6,546 bases of DNA from Solobacterium sp. (GCA_016291725.1 JAEEYJ010000163.1:1-6546), one strand, 5' to 3'. Shown: positions 1 through 6,034, counted from the first letter of the stretch. Numbers and translations: made by a program. The notes: generated by a model not told the origin, from the letters alone.

Positions 1-1065
1 CTGACAGTCCACAGCTGTGGCTGTATTCATTGCGCAGCGGGCAATCAGGCGCTGTACATCGTAGATCCGGTTCAGATGATCCCGGAGCTTCTGCCTGGTG
101 CGGAAGTTCTTTATCAGTGCCTGCACCCGGTCATAGCGCTGTTCGATCTTCTCCCGGTCCACCAGCGGCTTCATTATCCATTGCTTCAGCTTCCGCGATC
201 CCATCGCACTCCGGCAGACATCCAGAAAGGACCAGAGCGTCTCACCGTTGTTCTGGGGATGCAGGGCCTCCGTCAGCTCCAGGTTCCGCTGGGTACTGTA
301 GTCCATGTACAGTACAGATTCCTCACGTTCAATATACGCCGGCTGTACATGCTCAAGCAGATGCTTCTGCGTCTCTTCCAGGTACACCAGCATCCGGCCG
401 TAGGCCGCCCTGTCCTGTTCCCTGCGGATCTCGTACGCAAGCGCAGTGTAGTCTTCCTTGATCTCCGTACTGTCGCAGTAGGATACCGCAATGTGCATCT
501 CCCGCAGCTGCTGGATGACTTTCGGATCGAAGCTGGTGCCGGCAACGATCTCCCGTACGTTGTTTCTCAGCAGTGTCTGCATCAGTTCGGTAAAGGTGTG
601 ACGGCAGTCCCGGATCATGGTCTCGCCGGTGCTGGCTTCCGCCATGGCCAGTGCATAGCTGTAGCCGCAGTCTTCGATGGATGCCAGCCAGACACTGTTC
701 TTTTCATTGTTTGTGTCATCCATGATTGTGCCCGGTGTGATGATGCGCACCACATCACGCCGCACCAGTCCCTTGGCTGCCTTCGGGTCCTCGGTCTGCT
801 CCACGATGGCAACCTTGTAGCCGCGCTGGACCAGGCGCTGGATGTACGGTGTGACAGCATGGTACGGTACACCGCACATCGGTGCCCGCTCCGGCGTGCC
901 TACACTCTTCCCCGTCAGGATCAGATCCAGCTCTTTGGACGCTGTCTTTGCGTCATCGTAGAACATTTCATAAAAATCACCGATCCTGTAGAACAGCAGT
1001 GTGTCAGGATAGTCCTTTTTGATCTCAAAGTACTGTTCCATCATCGGTGTCAGTTTCTCGCTCAT
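1..1065 (-). CDS. mutS: DNA mismatch repair protein MutS, N-terminal part (cut by left edge)
   Basis: MutS recognises mispaired and looped-out bases in newly replicated DNA and recruits MutL in an ATP-dependent way. The frame stays open on the minus strand from the ATG at 1065-1063 to base 1, giving 355 residues of a protein usually about 850 long. It begins MSEKLTPMMEQYFEIKK and carries the mismatch-reading Phe-X-Glu motif as F31-Y32-E33 inside RIGDFYEMFYDDA, followed by APMCGVPYHA and VAIVEQTEDP, all typical of domain I. The connector domain follows, and the core domain starts with the family motif RNLEL at about residues 260-264 and an AMGSR segment near 286. The clamp, ATPase and C-terminal parts lie outside the window. 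The start is supported by a GAGG Shine-Dalgarno about 8 bases upstream and by alignment with the usual MutS N-terminus. It appears to be the first gene of its transcript; mutL often follows mutS but cannot be seen here. No frameshift or stop was found on reading the frame. Confidence 0.97.
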   Translation of the reverse strand, partial: MSEKLTPMMEQYFEIKKDYPDTLLFYRIGDFYEMFYDDAKTASKELDLILTGKSVGTPERAPMCGVPYHAVTPYIQRLVQRGYKVAIVEQTEDPKAAKGLVRRDVVRIITPGTIMDDTNNEKNSVWLASIEDCGYSYALAMAEASTGETMIRDCRHTFTELMQTLLRNNVREIVAGTSFDPKVIQQLREMHIAVSYCDSTEIKEDYTALAYEIRREQDRAAYGRMLVYLEETQKHLLEHVQPAYIEREESVLYMDYSTQRNLELTEALHPQNNGETLWSFLDVCRSAMGSRKLKQWIMKPLVDREKIEQRYDRVQALIKNFRTRQKLRDHLNRIYDVQRLIARCAMNTATAVDCQ

Positions 1066-1086
1066 TGATATATCCTCAGCCTGTAC

Positions 1087-1114
1087 ATTATATCAGACTT
1101 ATGCAATAGAGTAA
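1087..1114 (-). promoter_or_regulatory. Putative extended -10 promoter of mutS
   Basis: On the minus strand a perfect TATAAT (1092-1087) is directly preceded by TGA (1095-1093), forming an extended -10 element TGnTATAAT. The -35 candidate TTACTC (1114-1109, 16-base spacer) is poor, as is common for extended -10 promoters. A start near 1080-1081 would give a leader of about 15 bases that still includes the GAGG ribosome binding site. The call rests on sequence match and position only. Confidence 0.6.
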
Positions 1115-1152
1115 TGTGCTCTCACGATGATTGTCCGGCAGATCCACCACGG

Positions 1153-1194
1153 CCGGCAAAACTGTGTGCAGTTTCCGGAAAAACAGCCTGCCGG
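1153..1194. promoter_or_regulatory. Compact dyad upstream of the MATE gene, possible operator or hairpin
   Basis: AAACTG (1159-1164) and CAGTTT (1169-1174) form a perfect 6-base dyad around TGTG. The flanking CCGGCA (1153-1158) can pair with TGCCGG (1189-1194), or its CCGG with the adjacent CCGG at 1175-1178, so two alternative outer stems exist. The element lies in the mutS/MATE divergent region, immediately upstream of the proposed MATE promoter. That position suits an operator for a dimeric regulator; no regulator gene is nearby. If the plus-strand transcript starts downstream of it, it acts only as DNA. Confidence 0.35.
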
Positions 1195-1195
1195 A

Positions 1196-1226
1196 CTGAC
1201 CAAAACCCATTCTGTTCCTCTATAAT
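1196..1226 (+). promoter_or_regulatory. Possible promoter of the MATE gene
   Basis: A perfect TATAAT at 1221-1226 is preceded by CTGACC (1196-1201, four of six matches to TTGACA) at a long 19-base spacing. The -10 ends one base before the ATG at 1228 and seven before the ATG at 1234, so a transcript from it would begin at or near the second ATG. The match could be chance in a short A/T-rich stretch. Confidence 0.35.
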
Positions 1227-1227
1227 A

Positions 1228-2601
1228 ATGAACATGCATATCAATATCATCAGAGATAAAGCGTTCTATATCAGAGTGCTCGGGATCATGCTGCCGGTCG
1301 CCCTGCAGCAGGCTATCAACATGGGTGTAAACATGCTGGATACCATGATGCTGGGACAGTTCGGCGAAGTGCAGCTTTCCGCATCCAGCCTGGCCAACCA
1401 GTACTACAATATCTTTACTATTATCTGCATGGGCATCATCGGTGGATCCAGCGTGCTCGCTGCCCAGTACTGGGGCGCCGGCAACAAGGACAAGGTCCAT
1501 GAGACCTTCAGTATGGCTCTGCGCCTGTCGCTCGGCGCTGCTGTCCTCTTTGCTCTGCTGACCTGGTTCTTCCCTGCGAACATCATGGGAATCTTTACCA
1601 ACGAAACAGAGGTAGTCGCCCAGGGGATCCGCTATCTGAAGATTACAACCTTCATCTTCGCCCTGCACGGCACCGGCCTGGTCTATGCCCAGCTGATGCG
1701 TTCCGTCGGGCAGCCCCGGCTGGGACTTGTGGTATCGATCATTTCGTTCTTTGTGAACCTGTTCTTCAACTGGGTCTTCATCTTCGGCAAACTCGGTGCG
1801 CCGAGAATGGAGATTGCCGGCGCTGCCCTGGGCACTCTCATTGCCAGGCTCTCCGAATTCCTGACAACCTTCATCTATATCCTGTTCATCGACAAGGAAC
1901 TGGGGCTGCGCTTCAGGCATCTGCTGCATTCCCCCTCTTCGGAATTCTACGCCAAGTATTTCCGTCTCGGTGCACCGGTGCTCATCTCCGACTTCATGCT
2001 CGGCATGGGCAATACAGCCGTTTCCATTGTACTGGGGCATATGGGTGCAGCTGTCGTCGCAGCCAATGCGATCTGCCAGGTCGTAGACCGCCTGTGCACC
2101 GTCATCATCCAGGGTGTATCCAACGCTTCCGGCATCATTACCGGCCAGACCATCGGCTCCGGCAACAAGCACAAAGCCCAGGAGATGGGGCAGACCTTCT
2201 ATGTCCTCAGTGTTGTGTTCGGTCTCGCGGCTTCCCTGCTGGTATTCATCTTCGGCCCGCTGAGCATCCGGATGTACAGCCTCACGCCGGAAACGGTACG
2301 CCTGACAAGGCATCTGATGTACGCTTATGTGTTCATCATCTTCTTCCAGGCGGTTTCCAGCGTGATGACCAAGGGTGTACTGCGCGGCGGCGGAGATACG
2401 CGTTTCCTGATGGTTGCGGATGTACTGTTCCTCTGGGCAGTATCGGTACCGGCAGGCGCACTGGCAGGCCTTGTGCTGCATACACCGGAATGGGTGGCGA
2501 TGATCTGCCTGAAACTGGATCTGATCATAAAGTCTGTATGGTGCGTATCACGGCTGAACAGCGGCAAATGGATCCACATCGTGGAGGAAAAGCATGCGTA
2601 G
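1228..2601 (+). CDS. MATE-family multidrug efflux transporter
   Basis: This is a cation-coupled antiporter of the MATE family, expected to be a 12-helix inner-membrane protein exporting organic cations, drugs or metabolites. Starting at 1228 it has 457 residues, the usual family length. The first bundle shows LDTMMLGQFG with D38 in helix 1, then AAQYWGAGN at residues 78-86 and an NWVFIFG segment followed by MEIAGAALGT. The second bundle repeats the pattern with GQTIGSGN at 306-313 and GVLRGGGDTRF at 383-393. The frame is open back to an ATG at 1114, but those 38 extra residues are rich in Cys, Pro and charge and do not look like MATE sequence. Neither the ATG at 1228 nor the one at 1234 has a Shine-Dalgarno. 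The gene overlaps the next one by 8 bases, so both are probably one transcript. Substrate is unknown. Confidence 0.94.
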   Translation: MNMHINIIRDKAFYIRVLGIMLPVALQQAINMGVNMLDTMMLGQFGEVQLSASSLANQYYNIFTIICMGIIGGSSVLAAQYWGAGNKDKVHETFSMALRLSLGAAVLFALLTWFFPANIMGIFTNETEVVAQGIRYLKITTFIFALHGTGLVYAQLMRSVGQPRLGLVVSIISFFVNLFFNWVFIFGKLGAPRMEIAGAALGTLIARLSEFLTTFIYILFIDKELGLRFRHLLHSPSSEFYAKYFRLGAPVLISDFMLGMGNTAVSIVLGHMGAAVVAANAICQVVDRLCTVIIQGVSNASGIITGQTIGSGNKHKAQEMGQTFYVLSVVFGLAASLLVFIFGPLSIRMYSLTPETVRLTRHLMYAYVFIIFFQAVSSVMTKGVLRGGGDTRFLMVADVLFLWAVSVPAGALAGLVLHTPEWVAMICLKLDLIIKSVWCVSRLNSGKWIHIVEEKHA

Positions 2602-3250
2602 GACAATGGGTGTGCTGGGGGCTGTTCTGCTTTGCGGCTGTACAGCCGTGGAGGAAGAACCTGCGGTACAGGAACCGATTGCGGTTGCCCTGATCGGCGA
2701 CTCCATCTTCTACGGCGTCTGGGCGCCGAACAAAGCAGATGAAACCATTGAGGCCTATCTGGCCGGCATGCTCAGCGAGGAAGATACTGTGCTGAACTAC
2801 GCTGTTCCCGGAGCCGCTCTGCAGAGCGGTGCCGACCAGCCGTACATCAATGAACCAGCATGCAGGAAGAGCCTGCAGTGCGGCGCTGACTACTATGTGA
2901 TCATGCTGGGAACCAACGACGCTTCCCTATACAACTGGAACAAGGAGCGCTTTGCGGCGGAATACCGCACATTCCTGCAGACCTACATCAGCCTGGCGGA
3001 TAAAGACCATGTATGTGCCGTGATTCCCCCGCATGTCTATGATGGCCGCAGCTACGGCATCAGTCCGGATGCGCTGCATGAAGAAACAGCCATCCTCCGG
3101 AAAGCAGCGGAAGAGTTCGGTGTTCCCTGCGTGGATCTGTACAGCTTGACGGAGAATCATCCGGAATGGTTCTGGGACGGGGTTCATCCCAACGGGGAAG
3201 GCAACAGAGCCATTGCGGAAGAGATCTTCCGGATACTGTTTTCTGAATAA
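2594..3250 (+). CDS. SGNH/GDSL-family hydrolase, predicted lipoprotein
   Basis: This 218-residue protein is a secreted esterase or acyl-hydrolase of the SGNH fold. All four family blocks are visible: GDS with nucleophile S37, the block II glycine G73 (NYAVPGA), GTND at 106-109 with N108, and DGVHPN with the catalytic pair D195 and H198. The N-terminus MRRTMGVLGAVLLCGC looks like a short lipoprotein signal with a lipobox cysteine at residue 16, so the enzyme is probably anchored on the outer face of the membrane. The hydrophobic stretch is short and contains an extra Cys (C14), so the signal is less certain than the catalytic domain. A strong GGAGG at 2583-2587, 6 bases before the ATG and inside the end of the MATE gene, sets the start. 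The 8-base overlap suggests coupled translation. Plausible substrates include O-acetylated wall or surface sugars or lipids; nothing here identifies one. Confidence 0.92.
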   Translation: MRRTMGVLGAVLLCGCTAVEEEPAVQEPIAVALIGDSIFYGVWAPNKADETIEAYLAGMLSEEDTVLNYAVPGAALQSGADQPYINEPACRKSLQCGADYYVIMLGTNDASLYNWNKERFAAEYRTFLQTYISLADKDHVCAVIPPHVYDGRSYGISPDALHEETAILRKAAEEFGVPCVDLYSLTENHPEWFWDGVHPNGEGNRAIAEEIFRILFSE

Positions 3251-3252
3251 TT

Positions 3253-3277
3253 AAAAAGAACCACTGTGGTTCTTTTT
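3253..3277. terminator. Bidirectional intrinsic terminator between convergent units
   Basis: AAAAAGAACCA pairs with TGGTTCTTTTT around a 3-base loop. Read on the plus strand it ends in a T-run after the SGNH stop codon. Read on the minus strand it also has A-run/T-run symmetry and follows the stop of the small cysteine protein. Only 25 bases separate the two stop codons, and the last bases of the minus-strand stop belong to the stem. Confidence 0.8.
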
Positions 3278-3440
3278 ATCTATCAGGATTCTCGTCCTTT
3301 GTTTCCGTCTTTTCCGGTTCCTTCCAGCCGATGTTGATCTTGTAGCGCATACCGATCATGCAGCGCGGTGAAGACAGATGGCACTGGTTGGAGCAGCCGC
3401 TGCAGTGGGACGGCTGGTATCCTTTTTTCTTTTCCGTCAT
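3276..3440 (-). CDS. Small four-cysteine protein of unknown function (54 residues)
   Basis: I do not recognise this family. The 54-residue product starts MTEKKKGYQPSH, has cysteines at positions 13, 16, 20 and 27 in the pattern C-X2-C-X3-C-X6-C, a short middle part (MIGMRYKINIGW), and a highly charged tail ending ENPDR. There is no signal peptide or membrane segment, so it is probably cytosolic. Four closely spaced cysteines suggest zinc or iron-sulfur binding, but that is inference. The evidence that it is a real gene is contextual: its ATG overlaps the HAD stop as ATGA, a GAGG lies 8 bases upstream, and its stop runs straight into the terminator, so it fills the space between HAD gene and terminator exactly. 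It is the last gene of the rhomboid unit. Confidence 0.75.
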   Translation of the reverse strand: MTEKKKGYQPSHCSGCSNQCHLSSPRCMIGMRYKINIGWKEPEKTETKDENPDR

Positions 3441-4153
3441 GATTGTTTCCTCAGGCTCTTTACATAGGCCAGCGCTTCTTCATAGGATCCCTGCGGACAG
3501 TGGATTTCCACATCCCTCCTGTTGATCAGGAAATCATTGAGCAGCCAGCTTTTTATGCCTGCCTTCTCTGCCGCAATGATGTCTTCATCCATGTCATTGC
3601 CGATCATGATGCAGTCTTCCGGCTGCAGAGAGAATTTCTCCAGCAGCTCTGTGTAGTAGGCCGGACTGGGCTTGCACCAGCAGGAATTGTCGTAAGTCGT
3701 TACATAGTCGAAGTCCTCTGCCTTCAGGCCGATCCAGGACATCCGTGTCTCATCCGCGTTCATCGGGAACAAAGGATTGGTCGCCAGCAGCACCAGGTCC
3801 GCGGCTTCGTGCGCTGCCTTCACCAGATCCTTCGCCAGCGGTGCGGGAGAAGTAGCCTCCTTCGCCTGATGGAATTCATGTTCGTAGAAGTACGAGAAGT
3901 GCTCCAGTACATCGGGGATATGGCAGCCGGTATCCTTTTCAAAGCAAGTGCAGAAGGTCTCCATGTTGGTCCTTGTACCATCATTGCCTACCATAGCCGC
4001 CACACCGTGCCAGATCGCTTTGATGAAGGCTTCGCTGTCCGTGAATCCCCAGCTGTACGCACTCCTGGCCAGGTGCTTGAAATACACACGGGTAAATACG
4101 TCGTTGTCCATCGGCAGCAGTGTGCCGTCCAGGTCAAACAGTACCGCTTTCAT
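3437..4153 (-). CDS. HAD-superfamily hydrolase
   Basis: This 238-residue cytosolic protein belongs to the haloacid dehalogenase superfamily, mostly phosphatases acting on small phosphorylated metabolites through an aspartyl-phosphate. Motif I is DLDGT with nucleophile D7 and acid/base D9; motif II is ATNP with T125; motif III is K161 in CWCKPSP; motif IV is GNDMDED with D187 and D191 as Mg2+ ligands. The stretch of about residues 15-100 between motifs I and II is a helical C1-type cap, which normally decides the substrate. Cysteines are frequent (68, 70, 77, 158, 160, 181), including a CxC just before the motif III lysine. The start is fixed by motif I at the very N-terminus. No Shine-Dalgarno precedes it: the ATG lies one base after the rhomboid TAG, so it probably depends on ribosomes finishing the rhomboid gene. 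Substrate unknown. Confidence 0.94.
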   Translation of the reverse strand: MKAVLFDLDGTLLPMDNDVFTRVYFKHLARSAYSWGFTDSEAFIKAIWHGVAAMVGNDGTRTNMETFCTCFEKDTGCHIPDVLEHFSYFYEHEFHQAKEATSPAPLAKDLVKAAHEAADLVLLATNPLFPMNADETRMSWIGLKAEDFDYVTTYDNSCWCKPSPAYYTELLEKFSLQPEDCIMIGNDMDEDIIAAEKAGIKSWLLNDFLINRRDVEIHCPQGSYEEALAYVKSLRKQS

Positions 4154-4154
4154 A

Positions 4155-4688
4155 CTACAGCATGAAGAAGGACATCAGCAGTCCGGTAAGGAAGCCGCCG
4201 GCGTGTCCCTGCCTGGATACACCGGGCATCAGGTTGATCAGCAGATTGACGAACACAATCCGGAGAATGCTGAAGCGTACGGAAGTACGCCAGATCAGTC
4301 CGGTCTTGAACAGCCAGACAATGTAGGACGCCAGCAGACCGTACAGACCGCCGGAGATCCCGATGGTAGCGGTATCCTGGCGCCCGAAGTACGTACACAT
4401 CAGACCGCCGCCGATGATGGAAGCCAGCAGTACGGTCATGAAACGGAAATGGCCCAGAATATACTCCATGACGCCCAGGTTGTAGAGGGAATACATATTC
4501 ATCATGATGTGCATCAGTTCAAAGTGGATGAATCCCGCGGTCAGAAGACGGTATCTCTGTCCCCGCTTCACCTGCATCGGGATCAGTACATATTTCAGCA
4601 GGTCGTTCTTTCCCTGCGTTCCGCCCTGCAGCACTTTGATCGCAAAGATTGCTGTACAGATTACAATCACTATGTACGCACCGATCAT
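4155..4688 (-). CDS. Rhomboid-family intramembrane serine protease
   Basis: Rhomboids cleave transmembrane segments of other membrane proteins within the bilayer. This 177-residue protein is a minimal form with about six predicted helices and no large extra domain. The catalytic serine is S112 in GISGGLYG (family pattern GxSG) and the catalytic histidine is H162 in GHAGGFLTG. The helix-2 residues that line the active site are present as H55, H60 and N64, with the same spacing as H145, H150 and N154 of Escherichia coli GlpG. All key residues are intact, so it should be active. The start is set by an ideal AAGGAGG (4702-4696) 7 bases before the ATG. It heads a three-gene unit with the HAD hydrolase and the small cysteine protein, and the stop TAG is one base from the HAD start. 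Its substrate cannot be read from the sequence. Confidence 0.95.
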   Translation of the reverse strand: MIGAYIVIVICTAIFAIKVLQGGTQGKNDLLKYVLIPMQVKRGQRYRLLTAGFIHFELMHIMMNMYSLYNLGVMEYILGHFRFMTVLLASIIGGGLMCTYFGRQDTATIGISGGLYGLLASYIVWLFKTGLIWRTSVRFSILRIVFVNLLINLMPGVSRQGHAGGFLTGLLMSFFML

Positions 4689-4711
4689 AGCTGTACCTCC
4701 TTGGTTCTTCT

Positions 4712-4740
4712 ATTATACAGCATACAGCATGCACAGGAAT
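4712..4740 (-). promoter_or_regulatory. Putative promoter of the rhomboid/HAD/Cys4 unit
   Basis: A perfect TATAAT lies at 4717-4712 on the minus strand, 23 bases before the rhomboid ATG. The -35 position (4740-4735, ATTCCT) matches consensus poorly and coincides with one arm of the AATTCCTGTG inverted repeat, hinting that an activator or repressor may act here. A 7-base tandem duplication (ACAGCAT at 4717-4723 and 4724-4730) fills the spacer. Confidence 0.5.
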
Positions 4741-4809
4741 TCCGTCCTCATTTCACCCTTGCACTGCCGGTGAATGCTGCAGTGCGCGGCAAATCATGAA
4801 ATTCCTGTG
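4732..4809. repeat. Nested inverted repeats between divergent promoters
   Basis: CACAGGAATT (4732-4741) and AATTCCTGTG (4800-4809) are exact 10-base inverted copies. Inside them GCACTGC (4761-4767) and GCAGTGC (4779-4785) form a second perfect dyad. Each outer arm reads AATTCCTGTG towards its own promoter: one overlaps the rhomboid -35 position, the other lies 10 bases before the BMP -35. No gene is visible here. The arrangement suits paired operator sites for one regulator; a structured RNA is less likely because both proposed starts point outward from it. Confidence 0.5.
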
Positions 4810-4819
4810 AAAATATGGA

Positions 4820-4848
4820 TTGATGGTCACCTTGTTCAATGGTAAAAT
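4820..4848 (+). promoter_or_regulatory. Promoter of the BMP lipoprotein/ABC transporter unit
   Basis: TTGATG (4820-4825) and TAAAAT (4843-4848) are separated by the ideal 17 bases, and the -10 is preceded by TGG, giving an extended -10. Transcription should start near 4855, leaving a leader of about 60 bases before the start codon. This is the best full promoter match in the window. Confidence 0.7.
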
Positions 4849-4864
4849 TTCTGTGTCCGAAAGG

Positions 4865-4891
4865 TTTTTGAGTTGCTCGGCAACTTTAAAA
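4865..4891 (+). promoter_or_regulatory. Hairpin in the leader of the BMP gene
   Basis: AGTTGC (4871-4876) pairs with GCAACT (4880-4885) around TCG, and outer T and A runs (4865-4868 with 4888-4891) can extend the stem past a wobble and a mismatch. It lies in the predicted leader, 14 bases before the ribosome binding site. It lacks a proper T-run after the stem, and I could not match it to the purine riboswitch pattern, so an mRNA-stabilising 5' hairpin is the simplest reading. Confidence 0.4.
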
Positions 4892-4915
4892 CATATAGGG
4901 GAAAAGGAGAAAGAA

Positions 4916-6034
4916 ATGAAAAAGTTATTTGCTTCTGTTCTCGCTGTCATGACTGCGGCTTCCATGGTTGCCTGCAGCGGCGGCAGCGAAGAACCCACCG
5001 GTGGCGATGAGCCGGAAAAGGAAGGCTTCAAAGTAGCCGTCCTGCTCCCGTTCACAGGCGACCAGTCCTATTTCGATACTCTGGCAATCGCAGCGAGAGA
5101 AGTCGACGCAGCTGACAACGGCATCAGCGTTGAAATCTTCGAGTGCGATCCGTCCGGCGCAGCTGATGAATCCAACTGGATGAACTGGTTCGACAACGTC
5201 TGCGAAGACGGTGCGTATGACCTGGTTGTTTCCGGTAACAACACCTATGAGGGCTTCCTCTACAAGGCTGCTGAGAAGTATCCTGATCAGAAGTTCTACA
5301 ACTTCGACTACTCCGCTCTGCCTGAGACCGGTGTTCCTGCCAACCTCTATGCAGCGAACTGGGCTCTGGATGACCTGGGATATGTTGTCGGTGCTCTGAG
5401 TGCAGCGATGACAAAGACAGGCACAGTCGGTGTCGTTGTCGGTATGGACAACCAGGCGATGAACCAGTTCATCGGCGGTTATGTTCAGGTTCTGGCTGAA
5501 AAGGGTGTCAAGTACTGCGTATCCTATCCGGGTTCCTTCACAGATACAGCGAAGGGCAACGAAGTTACAGAAGACATGATCGCCAAGGGCGCAGATGTCA
5601 TCTGGCAGGTTGCCGGCGGTCTGGGAAATGGTGTTATCGAAGCTTGCTCCAAGCATGATGATGTATGGTGCATCGGCGTTGACCAGGACCAGTATCTGCA
5701 GTTCAAGGATACAAACCCTGACTGGGCCAACACAATCCTCACATCCGCTCTGAAGAACACAGGCGTTGCCTTCAAGGCTGTCTGCGAGATGCTGGCTGAT
5801 GGTACATTGGATTCCAAGCTGGGAACAGCTGAGGCCTGGGGTATTGCTCTGAACGGTGTCGGTCTGGCAGAGAACGATTTCTACCTCGAGAACTGCCCTG
5901 AGGAAGTCAGAGCTGAAATCGCTGACACACTGGCAAAGGTTACAGCAGGTGAAGTCGAAGTCGTCGATACACTCGAGATGAAGGACTACGATGCTGAGTG
6001 GCCGCCTGTTCTGAACGCAAACAGAGTTGACTGA
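4916..6034 (+). CDS. BMP-family substrate-binding lipoprotein, probably for nucleosides
   Basis: This 372-residue lipoprotein is the extracellular solute-binding component of a BMP/PnrA-type ABC importer; characterised relatives bind nucleosides. The signal MKKLFASVLAVM leads to a lipobox-like MVAC with the lipidated cysteine at C20, followed by a Gly/Ser/Glu/Pro-rich linker and the binding domain from about residue 37 (FKVAVLLPFTGD). Family signatures include LGYVVGALSAAMTKTG, GVVVGMDN, a GSFTD segment, GADVIWQVAGG and the hallmark IGVDQDQ (GVDQDQ at 254-259). The usual D-x-SFN ligand motif reads DQSYFD here (residues 49-54). The frame extends upstream to 4820, but the start at 4916 is chosen because AGGAG lies 6 bases before it and the signal peptide begins there. 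It has its own promoter and is followed by a strong hairpin and the cognate ATPase gene. Confidence 0.93.
   Translation: MKKLFASVLAVMTAASMVACSGGSEEPTGGDEPEKEGFKVAVLLPFTGDQSYFDTLAIAAREVDAADNGISVEIFECDPSGAADESNWMNWFDNVCEDGAYDLVVSGNNTYEGFLYKAAEKYPDQKFYNFDYSALPETGVPANLYAANWALDDLGYVVGALSAAMTKTGTVGVVVGMDNQAMNQFIGGYVQVLAEKGVKYCVSYPGSFTDTAKGNEVTEDMIAKGADVIWQVAGGLGNGVIEACSKHDDVWCIGVDQDQYLQFKDTNPDWANTILTSALKNTGVAFKAVCEMLADGTLDSKLGTAEAWGIALNGVGLAENDFYLENCPEEVRAEIADTLAKVTAGEVEVVDTLEMKDYDAEWPPVLNANRVD

Noticed and set aside
76..1068. Long plus-strand open frame opposite mutS
   Set aside because: It is the exact codon-phase complement of mutS. The minus-strand reading gives clear MutS motifs, while the plus-strand product resembles nothing and has no ribosome binding site.
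1114..1227. 38-residue N-terminal extension of the MATE protein
   Set aside because: The residues are Cys/Pro/charge-rich and unlike MATE N-termini, there is no ribosome binding site, and the stretch contains the dyad and promoter-like elements.
1099..2481. 460-codon minus-strand open frame opposite the MATE gene
   Set aside because: The product is hydrophilic and without recognisable motifs. It arises because the MATE gene rarely uses TTA, CTA and TCA codons, so the complement lacks stops.
4715..4730. 7-base tandem duplication ACAGCAT as a mobile-element scar
   Set aside because: Two short copies without any flanking inverted repeats or transposase remnant; chance or slippage is enough.
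3443..4799. Plus-strand open frames of 240 and 283 codons opposite the HAD and rhomboid genes
   Set aside because: Both lie over genes with intact catalytic motifs on the minus strand, and their own products have no recognisable domain or start signal.
4820..4915. 32-residue N-terminal extension of the BMP protein
   Set aside because: It would begin at the promoter itself and place the signal peptide internally; the AGGAG before 4916 and the lipoprotein signal fix the later start.
4855..4915. Purine riboswitch in the BMP leader
   Set aside because: The leader is too short and lacks the three-helix junction and conserved core I would expect; only a simple hairpin is visible.
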